Part shown: positions 16,407 to 24,751 of the stretch, one piece after another
Numbering within the stretch: position 1 is the first letter of the stretch
Layout: each line of letters opens with the position of its first letter
Notes under the pieces: generated by a model
Seen by the model: only the letters and a program-made list of their open reading frames with translations
Told to the model about the DNA's origin: nothing
Databases searched by the model: none
Translations under genes and position numbers: made by a program
Assembly: GCA_003327455.1 (NCBI GenBank)
Contig: QOQU01000003.1
Location: 62,001 to 126,000, forward strand
Reading direction: 5' to 3'
DNA: 64,000 nucleotides
Source: Anaerolineae bacterium
GTDB lineage: Bacteria; Chloroflexota; Anaerolineae; Anaerolineales; UBA4823

Positions 16407-17366
16407 ATGTCCAGCGGAAAGTTGGCAAAAAGGAGTAGTGAGATGAGCATAGAATACGATTTCCCACAACCGATTCGAAGGGTGACCCTGCAACCCTATC
16501 GCAAATACTTCAGCATTTTGCTTGCCGATGATGGATCGCCGGATGTGCTGGCAGCCATTGATCTCCTGGTTGATTTGCCGCTCTACAACTGTACTGTGAC
16601 GGTTCTTTCGGTAGTCAGTCAACGGGAAGCTCAGGGAATGATCTTGCGCGAAGCCTGTCTGGAACAAACGCGTCAGCGCCTTGAACAGGCTGAAATTTGT
16701 GCTCGCACGATTCTTAAGGGAGGCGAAGTAGCGGAAACCATTCTTCAAGTAGCTGATGAGCTGTCACCGCATCTGTTAATCTTGGGCGCGACCGGGTTAA
16801 ACCATGCACTGGGAATCATGTTGGGAGGGGTGGCAGAAAAAGTAGTCGAACAGATCCGGCGTCCGGTCTTGATTTTCCGCCATCCTTATCGTGGCTTGCG
16901 GAAAATCGGCTTTTTCACCGATGGTTCTTCTCAAGCAGAATCCGCCGCAGAGTATCTGGGTACGTTTCCACTGCCCGATGAAGCAGAAATCCACATTGTC
17001 CATGTGATTCCACCGCTTGCAATGCAACCAATCGATCGGGAAGGTTTACAGCAACCCAAGCCAAACGGTAATGGTAAAACCAAAACAGTCATGCTCCGGG
17101 ACGCCGATGAAATTCTACACAATGCAACCTTGATCCTGCAAAGGCATGAATTACCCACTCGAGCAGTGTTATTACAAGGTGATCCGTGCGAGCAAATTCG
17201 AGACTACATGTTAAGAGAGAAACTTGACCTTGTGGTATTGGGAGCCCATGGATTAAGCCGAGGGCATCAATGGCAATTGGGTTCTCTGCCTCGCAAATTA
17301 TTGCATTATTGTCCCTGTTCAACCCTGATCGTCAAAAATCAACTCGAATTTGCCCATCGCAATTAG
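16407..17366 (+). CDS. Tandem universal stress protein (UspA family)
   Basis: A 319-residue protein with two Usp domains, roughly residues 30-165 and 170-315. The ATP-binding loop G-x2-G-x9-G is visible in the first domain (ILGATGLNHALGIMLGG) and in a more divergent form in the second (VVLGAHGLSRGHQWQLGS). Cytoplasmic, no membrane segments. I start at ATG 16407, directly behind TAGGAGG; ATG 16443 behind AGGAGTAG is also possible. A perfect CRP/FNR-type site upstream fits induction by starvation or loss of oxygen, as known for other Usp genes. Confidence 0.9.
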   Translation: MSSGKLAKRSSEMSIEYDFPQPIRRVTLQPYRKYFSILLADDGSPDVLAAIDLLVDLPLYNCTVTVLSVVSQREAQGMILREACLEQTRQRLEQAEICARTILKGGEVAETILQVADELSPHLLILGATGLNHALGIMLGGVAEKVVEQIRRPVLIFRHPYRGLRKIGFFTDGSSQAESAAEYLGTFPLPDEAEIHIVHVIPPLAMQPIDREGLQQPKPNGNGKTKTVMLRDADEILHNATLILQRHELPTRAVLLQGDPCEQIRDYMLREKLDLVVLGAHGLSRGHQWQLGSLPRKLLHYCPCSTLIVKNQLEFAHRN

Positions 17367-17392
17367 AGCTGTAAACAGCGCTTAACCAGAGA

Positions 17393-17436
17393 AACGGCAG
17401 CAGGACAACCAAACCAAACGTTGTCTTGTTGCCGTT
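17393..17436 (+). terminator. Long hairpin after the usp gene
   Basis: A 17-bp stem, perfect in RNA if two G-U pairs are allowed (17393-17409 with 17420-17436), around a 10-nt loop. Only a weak T-run (CGTTTGC) follows. Probable terminator. Confidence 0.6.
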
Positions 17437-17495
17437 CGTTTGCATTCTGCCAACGCTACCAAATCTGTAAAAATCAGAGACAAGCTAAATTTAAC

Positions 17496-17552
17496 TTGAC
17501 AAAGTAACATGTTTGTTCTAAAATTATAGACGTCTATACATCTATAAGACGT
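17496..17552 (+). promoter_or_regulatory. GntR gene promoter with overlapping operator-like dyads
   Basis: TTGACA (17496-17501), 17-bp spacer, TAAAAT (17519-17524). Just downstream, 17527-17552 contains TAGACGTCTA (a perfect 10-bp palindrome) and a larger dyad with GACGTC at both ends around TATACATCTATA. HutC-type GntR proteins bind GT-x-TA-x-AC dyads of this kind, so autorepression is likely. Confidence 0.65.
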
Positions 17553-17565
17553 CGGTTATTTCCCT

Positions 17566-18294
17566 GTGGATAGAATTCTTCTTACCGAAGGTGTTCCCCT
17601 TTACGTAAAAATCCGCGAAGCCCTGCGAGCTGATATTCTTCAAGGCAACCTTCATCCTGGACAGAAAATTCCCTCCGAAGACGAATTAGCCCAGCAATAT
17701 CGGGTCAGCCGCATGACGGTAAGACAGGGAATTTTAGATTTGATCAAAGAGGGGTTATTACATCGCAAACATGGCGTGGGGACGTTTGTCTCCTATCCCC
17801 ACTTCGATCGCGACCACACTCGCCTGACCAATTTCTTTGAAAGCGCCCGCGAACAAGGGATCGAAGCCTCCTCTACCGTATTGAAAATTGAAATCCTGGC
17901 AGCGCCGGAGAAGATAGCCCGTGAGCTCCTTCTTCAGCCAGGGGAAAATGTCATTTGCATTCGGACATTGCGCTTCGTCAACCAGACTCCAGTTACTGTC
18001 CACGACTCCTATCTCCCATACCGCTTATTTGCTGATATCGTCCATGAAACGCTGGAGAATGTTCATCTGTGGGATGTGATGGAGAAATACGGTTACAGGG
18101 TAAAGCGCGCCATCCAAAAACTCGAGGCGCGCCCGGCTGCGGGTGAAATAGCCAAATTGCTGGATATTAAACCCGGTTCACCGATCCTTTACAAAGAACG
18201 CAAAATTCTCGCTACCGATGGCACGGCAGTGGAGTTTACCTATTGCTATAACCGTGGCGATATGTATTCCCTGACGGTTGCCATGGAGCGTTAA
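17566..18294 (+). CDS. GntR-family regulator, HutC subfamily (UTRA domain)
   Basis: A 242-residue one-component repressor. Residues ~10-78 form the GntR winged helix (PLYVKIREALRADILQG, then EDELAQQYRVSRMTVRQGI). Residues ~95-240 are a UTRA effector domain (VICIRTLRFVNQTPVTVHDSYLP; KPGSPILYKERKIL). UTRA ligands are usually small sugars, amino acids or their phosphates. Start is GTG 17566 without a clear ribosome-binding site. It heads the run of transaldolase, transketolase, permease, kinase and aminotransferase genes, and probably controls some of them. Confidence 0.9.
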   Translation: MDRILLTEGVPLYVKIREALRADILQGNLHPGQKIPSEDELAQQYRVSRMTVRQGILDLIKEGLLHRKHGVGTFVSYPHFDRDHTRLTNFFESAREQGIEASSTVLKIEILAAPEKIARELLLQPGENVICIRTLRFVNQTPVTVHDSYLPYRLFADIVHETLENVHLWDVMEKYGYRVKRAIQKLEARPAAGEIAKLLDIKPGSPILYKERKILATDGTAVEFTYCYNRGDMYSLTVAMER

Positions 18295-18311
18295 ACATTG
18301 TTTTGGCAATT

Positions 18312-18361
18312 ACAGAGAATTCCTTTCTCTGTGAAGTTTAAAACCTCATCCCATGAGGTTT
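18312..18361 (+). other. Two hairpins upstream of the transaldolase gene
   Basis: Perfect stems of 8 bp (18312-18319/18325-18332) and 9 bp (18341-18349/18353-18361, loop CCC) lie between the GntR gene and the transaldolase ribosome-binding site. No T-run follows either. They could be leader structures or, as DNA, protein-binding dyads. Confidence 0.4.
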
Positions 18362-18403
18362 GTCATCCAATAATCTTTGATCAACATGATAGGAGGTTTT
18401 TCA

Positions 18404-19612
18404 ATGAACCCGAGTGTGATTGAGCGTCTGGTTGCCACCAACCCCGAAATGGAGATCTGGTGGGATTCGTCGCCGTTGGTTTTCAAGTCCTGGAAACAGA
18501 AAATGATCGATTGGGCGCCACCCGAGCGCAAGAAAACGATGGAAGAAGAATTAACGCGCTTCTTTAACGTTGACGACCCGGCAAATAGTGTGATTCGAGG
18601 ATGTACGACCAATCCACCTCTTTCTCTCACCGCGGTAAAGAACGATCCCGACTTCTGGAATGAATGGATTGACAACCTTATTTCTGAAAATAAAGACAAA
18701 ACGCAGCACGAGTTGTTCTGGATGACCTACAAAGAGGTCATTCGGCGTGGGGCGGAGATGTTAATGCCTATCTGGGAAGCCTCGAATGGCCGCTTTGGCT
18801 ACATTTCCGGTCAACTTGACCCCCGCATTAACTTCGATACCGAGAAAATGATCGAAGATGCCAAGGAAATCCGCGCCATCGCCCCGAATTTGATGATTAA
18901 GGTGCCAGGCACCACGCAGGGCGTTGAAGTCGTTAAAGTGTTAACTTCTATGGCAATCCCAACCAACGTCACAACGTGCTTCATGTTGCCTCAAATCATG
19001 GCCGTTGCGAATGCCGCCATGGAAGGGATTGAGATCGCCAAGAAAAATGGCGTGGATATGAGCAAGTGGCGCGCAGTGATCACGATGATGATCGGCCGCC
19101 TTACCGAGAATCCTGAGTTGGATGTTCAGGCTGCCCGCCGGGGCATCACCCTCACCTGGCAGGATAAGCACTGGTTTGGCATCCATGTCTTCCGCAAAGC
19201 CTATCGGCTGCTGACCGAAGGCGGGTATGCCAGCAAACTGTTGGCTTGCTCGATGCGCGATGGCCCCAACGTGGCCGGCCGCTATCGTTTCTGGGACATC
19301 GAGATGATTGCCGGTGGGGAGATCGTCTACACCATGCCGCCGTATGTCCTGGAGCCCTTGTGGCAAAAGTGCAATGATTTGCAATTCTCCAATCGCATTG
19401 GAGAGGAGATCCCGGCGGAGGTCATGAATAAACTCACCAAGATCCCTTATGCAATCCAGGCGATGGACCCCAACGGTCTGGAAATCACCGAATTCAACGA
19501 TCACCCGGCTACCGTTGCGACCGCCGAAGCCTTTGCCAAAGCCTCAATTGGCCTCGAAGAGTATGTTGGCGAACGCATGAAGTTGGTTTTAGGGAACAAA
19601 GTGCCAGCCTGA
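18404..19612 (+). CDS. Transaldolase-family protein
   Basis: A 402-residue aldolase of the transaldolase family. CTTNPPLSL matches the conserved Asp/Thr-Asn-Pro region, and LMIKVPGT carries Lys166, the expected Schiff-base residue; NVTTCFMLPQIM and an acidic DPRINFDTEKM strand fit the barrel. It is longer than enteric TalB (about 317 residues), with an extended N-terminus (EIWWDSSPLVF). Family enzymes transfer dihydroxyacetone between sugar phosphates. ATG 18404 follows AGGAGG. Being adjacent to transketolase and under a GntR/UTRA regulator, it may serve a dedicated sugar route rather than the general pentose pathway. Confidence 0.82.
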   Translation: MNPSVIERLVATNPEMEIWWDSSPLVFKSWKQKMIDWAPPERKKTMEEELTRFFNVDDPANSVIRGCTTNPPLSLTAVKNDPDFWNEWIDNLISENKDKTQHELFWMTYKEVIRRGAEMLMPIWEASNGRFGYISGQLDPRINFDTEKMIEDAKEIRAIAPNLMIKVPGTTQGVEVVKVLTSMAIPTNVTTCFMLPQIMAVANAAMEGIEIAKKNGVDMSKWRAVITMMIGRLTENPELDVQAARRGITLTWQDKHWFGIHVFRKAYRLLTEGGYASKLLACSMRDGPNVAGRYRFWDIEMIAGGEIVYTMPPYVLEPLWQKCNDLQFSNRIGEEIPAEVMNKLTKIPYAIQAMDPNGLEITEFNDHPATVATAEAFAKASIGLEEYVGERMKLVLGNKVPA

Positions 19613-19633
19613 TTGCCTCCTTTCATCCCTTGG

Positions 19634-19663
19634 AATCCCCTCTCCGCTCGCGGAGAGGGGATT
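19634..19663. repeat. REP-like GC-rich palindrome
   Basis: A 13-bp inverted repeat (19634-19646 with 19651-19663) around CTCG, followed by GGGGTGG. Its sequence style (CCCCTCTCC...GGAGAGGGG) resembles the element at 25886-25937 and common dispersed palindromes; it may also terminate the transaldolase transcript. Confidence 0.5.
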
Positions 19664-19733
19664 GGGGTGGAGCAGGGCATTGCATCAAAGAATAATCATC
19701 TTGATTCCATAATTCTTGGATTGGGTAGGGATA

Positions 19734-21713
19734 ATGACTGAATATACAAAACTCGATCAACTCGTCGCAACAACTCTGCGCATGCTCTCTATCGATGGCG
19801 TCCAGAAAGCCAATTCCGGTCATCCTGGCTTACCCCTAGGAGCAGCAGACATTGCGACAGTCTTGTGGGGGCATTACCTGAAACATAATCCAGCCAATCC
19901 GCGCTGGTTCAATCGCGATCGCTTCATCCTCTCCGCCGGGCACGGTTCCATGCTGCTTTATTCCCTTTTGCATGTTTTCGGATACCCGATGCCCTTGGAG
20001 GAATTGCAGCGTTTTCGCCAGTGGGAAAGCGCCACACCAGGCCATCCAGAATACGATCCGCAGCGCGGGGTAGAGATGACTACCGGCCCGCTGGGTCAGG
20101 GAATCTCTACCGCGGTTGGAATTGCGCTTGCTGAACGAATTTTGGCAGCTCGATTCAATAAGCCGGATTTTCCCATTATTGACCATTACACCTTTGTGCT
20201 TGCCTCCGATGGCGACCTGATGGAAGGAGTCTCGCATGAGGCCGCATCCTTAGCCGGTCATTGGGGTTTAGGGAAATTGATCGTATTCTACGATGACAAC
20301 CACATTTCGATTGACGGACCAACCGAGCTTGCCTATAGCGATGATGTGCTCACCCGTTTCAAAGGTTATGGCTGGCACACCCAGCGGGCAAACGGGCATA
20401 ACTTTGCCTCGATTGATAAAGCCTTGAAAGCAGCACTGGCAGAAACCGAACGACCATCCATCATTGCTTGCCGCACCCACATCGGCTATAAAAGCCCGAA
20501 ACAGGACGATGCCGGTGTCCATGGCGCGCCTTTGGGTGAAGAGAATGTGCTCAAGACCAAGAAGGCTTTCCGTTGGCCGCTCGAGCCAGCTTTTTATGTG
20601 CCGCCAGAGATTAAACCTTACGTTGACGAAGTAAAGGCGCGCGGTCAAAAAGCCCAGCAAGCCTGGGATACTTTGTGGGAGCGCTATCAGCGCCAATTCC
20701 CAGAAGAAGCCCAACAACTTCAGCGTTTCATGCAGGGTGAGCTTCCACAAGGTTGGGAAAAGGCATTGCCGCAGTTCCCAAGCGATAAACCTCTGGCGAC
20801 CCGCGTCGCTTCTGGTAAGGTATTAGAAGCCATAGCTCCGCAGTTAGAGACTCTGATTGGTGGTTCGGCTGATCTGACGCCGAGCAACAATACCAAACCA
20901 AAAGAAGCAAAAATCATTAAACGCGGCGATTTTAGCGGTTCGTATATTCATTTTGGCGTTCGTGAACACGGGATGGGGACGATTATGAATGGGTTAGCGT
21001 TGCATGGATTTCGTCCCTATGGTGGCACTTTCCTGGTGTTCTCGGATTATATGCGTCCTGCAATTCGCCTGGCGGCTTTGATGGGTCTGCCGGTGATCTA
21101 TGTTTTCACCCACGACAGCATTGGCTTAGGTGAGGATGGGCCGACTCATCAACCGGTGGAACATGCGATGGCTCTGCGAGCGATGCCGAACCTGGTCGTC
21201 ATTCGTCCGGCAGATGCCAATGAGACCGCCGTTGCCTGGAAGGTTGCCCTGGAGCGTAAGGATGGCCCGACGGCTCTGTTGCTCACCCGGCAAGGCGTAC
21301 CCGTCGTTACTACGGATGGTCAGGGTCTCGAACGCGGTGCCTATGTGCTTGCTGAAGCTGAAGACGGAAAACCCCAGGTAATCCTTGTTGCGAGTGGCTC
21401 AGAGGTGGCTTTAGCCCTTGGAGCACGCCAGGAACTGGCAAAAGAAGGGATTGCGGCGCGGGTGGTTTCGATGCCGAGTTTCGAATTGTTCGATCAACAA
21501 TCACCGGAATATCAACGCTCGGTTCTGCTTGCTGATGTTCCAACCGTGGCAGTTGAAGCGGGTGTTAGCCTGGGTTGGTATAAATATCTACCGGCTAAGG
21601 CTAGCGTGGTTAGCCTGGAGCGCTTTGGCGCCTCTGCGCCGGATAAAGTCGTTTTTGCCCAACTGGGTTTCACGGTTGAACGCCTGGTCAGCGAAGTAAA
21701 ACAGCTTCTCTGA
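19734..21713 (+). CDS. tkt: Transketolase
   Basis: A 659-residue full-length transketolase using thiamine diphosphate to move two-carbon ketol units. The N-terminal PP domain carries [30 protein letters not shown] and the ThDP/metal motif ASDGDLMEG with a later DDNHISIDG. The central Pyr domain has the activating Glu region [14 protein letters not shown] and [15 protein letters not shown]. The C-terminal domain ends [14 protein letters not shown] 19734 follows GTAGGGAT. A single-gene, non-split form. With the transaldolase it gives a complete non-oxidative pentose phosphate interconversion pair. Confidence 0.95.
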   Translation: MTEYTKLDQLVATTLRMLSIDGVQKANSGHPGLPLGAADIATVLWGHYLKHNPANPRWFNRDRFILSAGHGSMLLYSLLHVFGYPMPLEELQRFRQWESATPGHPEYDPQRGVEMTTGPLGQGISTAVGIALAERILAARFNKPDFPIIDHYTFVLASDGDLMEGVSHEAASLAGHWGLGKLIVFYDDNHISIDGPTELAYSDDVLTRFKGYGWHTQRANGHNFASIDKALKAALAETERPSIIACRTHIGYKSPKQDDAGVHGAPLGEENVLKTKKAFRWPLEPAFYVPPEIKPYVDEVKARGQKAQQAWDTLWERYQRQFPEEAQQLQRFMQGELPQGWEKALPQFPSDKPLATRVASGKVLEAIAPQLETLIGGSADLTPSNNTKPKEAKIIKRGDFSGSYIHFGVREHGMGTIMNGLALHGFRPYGGTFLVFSDYMRPAIRLAALMGLPVIYVFTHDSIGLGEDGPTHQPVEHAMALRAMPNLVVIRPADANETAVAWKVALERKDGPTALLLTRQGVPVVTTDGQGLERGAYVLAEAEDGKPQVILVASGSEVALALGARQELAKEGIAARVVSMPSFELFDQQSPEYQRSVLLADVPTVAVEAGVSLGWYKYLPAKASVVSLERFGASAPDKVVFAQLGFTVERLVSEVKQLL

Positions 21714-21805
21714 TCCAGGATGCACCTTAATAATCGAGAGTTCGATGAGGGGAAGAAAGTAATAATCTGGTAACCTTTCCGGATCGGGGTGGGGCAGCGA
21801 GCATG

Positions 21806-21850
21806 GTTGACGTACTCCCACCCCTGACCGGCGGTGAATTTGGGTGGGAT
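21806..21850 (+). mobile_element. Possible solo end of an IS200/IS605-IS1341 type element
   Basis: GTTGACGTACTCCCACCC (21806-21823) followed by GGGTGGGAT (21842-21850) forms an 8-bp stem. The prefix and stem strongly recall the subterminal hairpins of TnpB-only IS605-family elements. No tnpA or tnpB is present in 21714-21967, so at most this is a relict or short non-autonomous copy. The family likeness is from memory of such ends, not a search. Confidence 0.35.
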
Positions 21851-21967
21851 ACGCTTAAACCTGTTTGGAAAGGAGGTGGTAGAGGAGATCCGATTCTTTC
21901 AATTGTTTTTGCTTTGAATGCTGTCTATCTTTGAAAATCATTCTATTATTTTTAAGGAGAGCTTGCG

Positions 21968-23644
21968 ATGGCTGATCTAAAAGGAAAATCTCGTGAAGAG
22001 ATCATCAAGCAAGACGTCAAAGACCTGCACCGCTTAGGATATGCTCAACAACTGTTCCGCGAAATGGGGGGATTCTCAAACTTCGCAATTTCATTCTCGA
22101 TTATCTCTATTCTGACCGGTGCCATGATCCTCTATGGATATGGCTTGAAATTTGCTGGTCCGATCATCAACACTGTGGGCTGGCCAATTGTGGCGCTCTT
22201 TACCCTCACGGTGGCAGCCTCAATGGCTGAGCTGGCATCCGCTTACCCAACTGCAGGTGGCCTTTACTACTGGGCGCACCGCCTGGGTGGTAAACGTTGG
22301 GCATGGGTGACCGCATGGTTAAACATGCTGGGGCAGATTACGATTACCGCAGGGATTGACATCGCTGCCTCGATCTATATCGTCGGTATGGTTGTCCGAA
22401 TGCTGGGTATTCCGAGTGACGCGCCGGTGCCTCTCTTCGGTACAGCCGACTCCTGGGGTTTCTACCTGTTCGTGATGGTGATCATCATGATCCCTCAAAT
22501 CCTGATCAATGCCTTCGGTATTCGGTTAACGGCTTTGCTCAACGATTTCAGCGTTTACTGGCACATTGGTGGTGTGGCGATCATTGCGATTTTATTGTTC
22601 TTCTTCGGTAAAACCCACCAACCCTTCTCTTTCGGCTTCACGTCAGTTACCACGGTGAATCCCCTGGATGCCTCTTCGGCGGAGTTTCCGGATGGCACGG
22701 TTGCTCCGGCGCTGGTGGTTGGTAATCTCGTTCTGCATAGCCCTCTCTTCAACCTTATCCCCGGTCTGGAGAACCTATACCGCGCTGCTCCCTTCGCCTT
22801 AGTGTTCGTGCTTGCCTTCCTCCAGGCACAATGGACGTTCACCGGCTATGATGCTTCGGCGCATGTTGCGGAAGAGACCGTGATGGCTCGTCTGAACAGC
22901 GCCTGGGGTGTTTTCCTGTCTGTGGCAGTCTCTGCGGTGGTGGGTTACATCATTCTGCTTGCCTTGACCTACTCGATTCCGGATATTGCTGCAACGGCAA
23001 CCGATGATTACCCCGTGCTCTATATCGCATACTATAACCTGAGCAAATTCCTGGCAGACATCATCGCCATCATCGTGGCGGGTGGTATGTGGCTCTGTGG
23101 CTTGTCATCGATCACCAGCATGAGCCGCATGTGGTTTGCCTTCGCCCGAGATGATGGCATGCCTGGATCGGGATTCATCAAGCAGATTCACCCGAAGTAC
23201 CGCACGCCGATTAACTCCATTCTGGTCACCTGTATCATCGCTTTCCTGCTGACCGTTTATGCTGCTGCCTACTACGTCGTCACCTCGATCAGCACCATTG
23301 CGTTGTATCTGGCTTATGGCATTCCAATCTACCTGAACTGGCGTAATAAACGCAAGAAACAAGGCGAATATACAACCCCCGAGACGGCTCCCTGGAATCT
23401 GGGCAAGTGGGGTCCCTTTATCAATGTGATCGCCTTCATCTGGATCGGTTTCATCACCATCCTGTTCGTCCTGCCGCCCAACGAGTTGACTCTTTGGACA
23501 ATGGTGGCGTTGGGTGTCTTTATGGTGATCTACTGGCAACTGGGACCCAAGCACTGGTTCGAGGGACCAAAGAAAGCCTCCGAGGAAGAACTACGGCGCA
23601 TTGAAGAGGAATTGGAAAGAATCATTGCGCGCGGGGATGATTAA
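21968..23644 (+). CDS. APC-superfamily amino acid/amine permease
   Basis: A 558-residue permease with about 12 hydrophobic segments and a charged, Glu-rich C-terminal tail (EELRRIEEELERI). The N-terminal FREMGGFSNFAISFSIISILTG is the TM1 broken helix of APC amino acid transporters, followed by AELASAYPTAGGLYYWAHRLGGKRWAW, whose halves are typical for AAT/ACT-type amine and choline/GABA permeases. The neighbouring choline-kinase-like and aminotransferase genes suggest the imported compound is an amine or amino alcohol that is phosphorylated, but this is inference. ATG follows AAGGAGAGC. Confidence 0.9.
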   Translation: MADLKGKSREEIIKQDVKDLHRLGYAQQLFREMGGFSNFAISFSIISILTGAMILYGYGLKFAGPIINTVGWPIVALFTLTVAASMAELASAYPTAGGLYYWAHRLGGKRWAWVTAWLNMLGQITITAGIDIAASIYIVGMVVRMLGIPSDAPVPLFGTADSWGFYLFVMVIIMIPQILINAFGIRLTALLNDFSVYWHIGGVAIIAILLFFFGKTHQPFSFGFTSVTTVNPLDASSAEFPDGTVAPALVVGNLVLHSPLFNLIPGLENLYRAAPFALVFVLAFLQAQWTFTGYDASAHVAEETVMARLNSAWGVFLSVAVSAVVGYIILLALTYSIPDIAATATDDYPVLYIAYYNLSKFLADIIAIIVAGGMWLCGLSSITSMSRMWFAFARDDGMPGSGFIKQIHPKYRTPINSILVTCIIAFLLTVYAAAYYVVTSISTIALYLAYGIPIYLNWRNKRKKQGEYTTPETAPWNLGKWGPFINVIAFIWIGFITILFVLPPNELTLWTMVALGVFMVIYWQLGPKHWFEGPKKASEEELRRIEEELERIIARGDD

Positions 23645-23657
23645 TTTAGAAGTGTGT

Positions 23658-23682
23658 GGGGGCAGGCAGTGTGCCTGCTCCC
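23658..23682 (+). terminator. GC-rich hairpin between permease and kinase
   Basis: An 11-bp stem (23658-23668 with 23672-23682, one G-T pair) with a 3-nt loop sits 14 nt after the permease stop. No T-run, so probably partial termination or 3'-end protection within the operon. Confidence 0.45.
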
Positions 23683-23712
23683 TCAATCCCATCTACTGAC
23701 TTGGAGGAAACG

Positions 23713-24639
23713 ATGACTCTAACACTTGAAGAAGCAATCCAAAGGGTTCCGTTTTTACGAGATGCAAAAGAGATCAAAACCACCGTCTTAAAAGGTGGGA
23801 TTACCAATAACAACTATCGCATTGATGCTGATGGCAAATCCTATATGTTGCGGATTACGGGCGAAAGCACCGACTTGTTGGGTATCCGCCGCGATGTGGA
23901 ATATGCTTCGAATAAAGCGGCTGGTTTACTTGGCGTTGCCCCGGAAGTTTTGTACTTCATTGAACCCGAGGGTTATCTGGTTACCCGCTTTATCAATGGG
24001 AAGCATATTCCGCCCGAAGAGATGAATAAAGAATACAATATTCGTCGTGTGGCTCGAAAATTACGTCTCTATCATCGCAACGCACCGCCGGTGGATGGCG
24101 AATTTAATGTCTTCCGCCGCGTTGAGTGGTTGACGAAGGTTTCGAAAGAACACGGCGCGAAATTTCCTTTCGATTTCGATTGGATTATGCAAAAGATGCG
24201 TGAAGTCGAAGAAGCCTTGCTGAAGGATCCATACATCCCTACCCCCTGTCATGACGATTTGCTAAACTTGAACTTTCTCGACGAGGATGTGCCGGGCGAA
24301 AAAGGCGAACTTAAGATCCTCGATTGGGAATATGCCGGCATGGGTGACATCTTCTTCGACCTGGGTAATTACTGCCACCATCATCGCTTCAGTGATGATC
24401 AGGTGCGCATTTTATTACAGGAATATTTTGGCGAGGTCACGCCAAAGAACTTCGCGCGCACCAAGCTGATGTGGTGCATGTCCGAAATCCACGAGGCGAT
24501 GTGGGGGACGACCCAGACCCGCATTTCGAAGTTAGACGAAGACTTCCAGGGATATGCAGATCTGTGGTTTGGGCGTTTCCGCGAGGACATCACCGATTAT
24601 CGCTATGAACAGTGGTTAAAGGACGTCGCTGCCAAGTGA
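23713..24639 (+). CDS. Choline/ethanolamine-kinase-like phosphotransferase
   Basis: A 308-residue kinase of the APH/choline kinase fold. Visible are the N-lobe LKGGITNNNYRIDADGKSYML (a nucleotide loop like that of choline kinases), the catalytic Brenner motif PCHDDLLNLNFL (Asp of H-x-D-x4-N) and the magnesium motif ILDWEYAGMGDIFFDLGNY. It transfers the gamma-phosphate of ATP to a small hydroxyl compound such as choline, ethanolamine, thiamine or another amino alcohol. ATG 23713 directly follows TTGGAGGAAAC; the longer frame from 23656 is unlikely. It sits between an APC permease and an aminotransferase, which argues for substrate capture after import. Confidence 0.85.
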   Translation: MTLTLEEAIQRVPFLRDAKEIKTTVLKGGITNNNYRIDADGKSYMLRITGESTDLLGIRRDVEYASNKAAGLLGVAPEVLYFIEPEGYLVTRFINGKHIPPEEMNKEYNIRRVARKLRLYHRNAPPVDGEFNVFRRVEWLTKVSKEHGAKFPFDFDWIMQKMREVEEALLKDPYIPTPCHDDLLNLNFLDEDVPGEKGELKILDWEYAGMGDIFFDLGNYCHHHRFSDDQVRILLQEYFGEVTPKNFARTKLMWCMSEIHEAMWGTTQTRISKLDEDFQGYADLWFGRFREDITDYRYEQWLKDVAAK

Positions 24640-24670
24640 TATTTCTGCTCAGGTGTTTACGGAGCATGGT

Positions 24671-24716
24671 AGGACAACTCGCCTGAGTTGTCCTACTATC
24701 CCGTTCGGAGTATAAT
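24671..24716 (+). promoter_or_regulatory. Promoter of the aminotransferase gene with palindrome over the -35 box
   Basis: TTGTCC (24688-24693), 17-bp spacer, TATAAT (24711-24716). A perfect 10-bp inverted repeat, AGGACAACTC (24671-24680) and GAGTTGTCCT (24685-24694), covers the -35 box. It could be a repressor operator, the terminator of the kinase transcript, or both. Confidence 0.65.
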
Positions 24717-24751
24717 TCACTTTGTGAAAATTCTAACATAAAGGAGTAGCT

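Noticed and set aside
18941-19504. 187-residue minus-strand frame in the transaldolase gene
   Set aside because: Antisense shadow produced by codon bias of the real gene; no recognisable motifs.
21826-21838. GACCGGCGGT resembling an FMN riboswitch segment
   Set aside because: Only one short block matches, no riboflavin gene follows, and the surrounding hairpin fits an IS-end-like element better.
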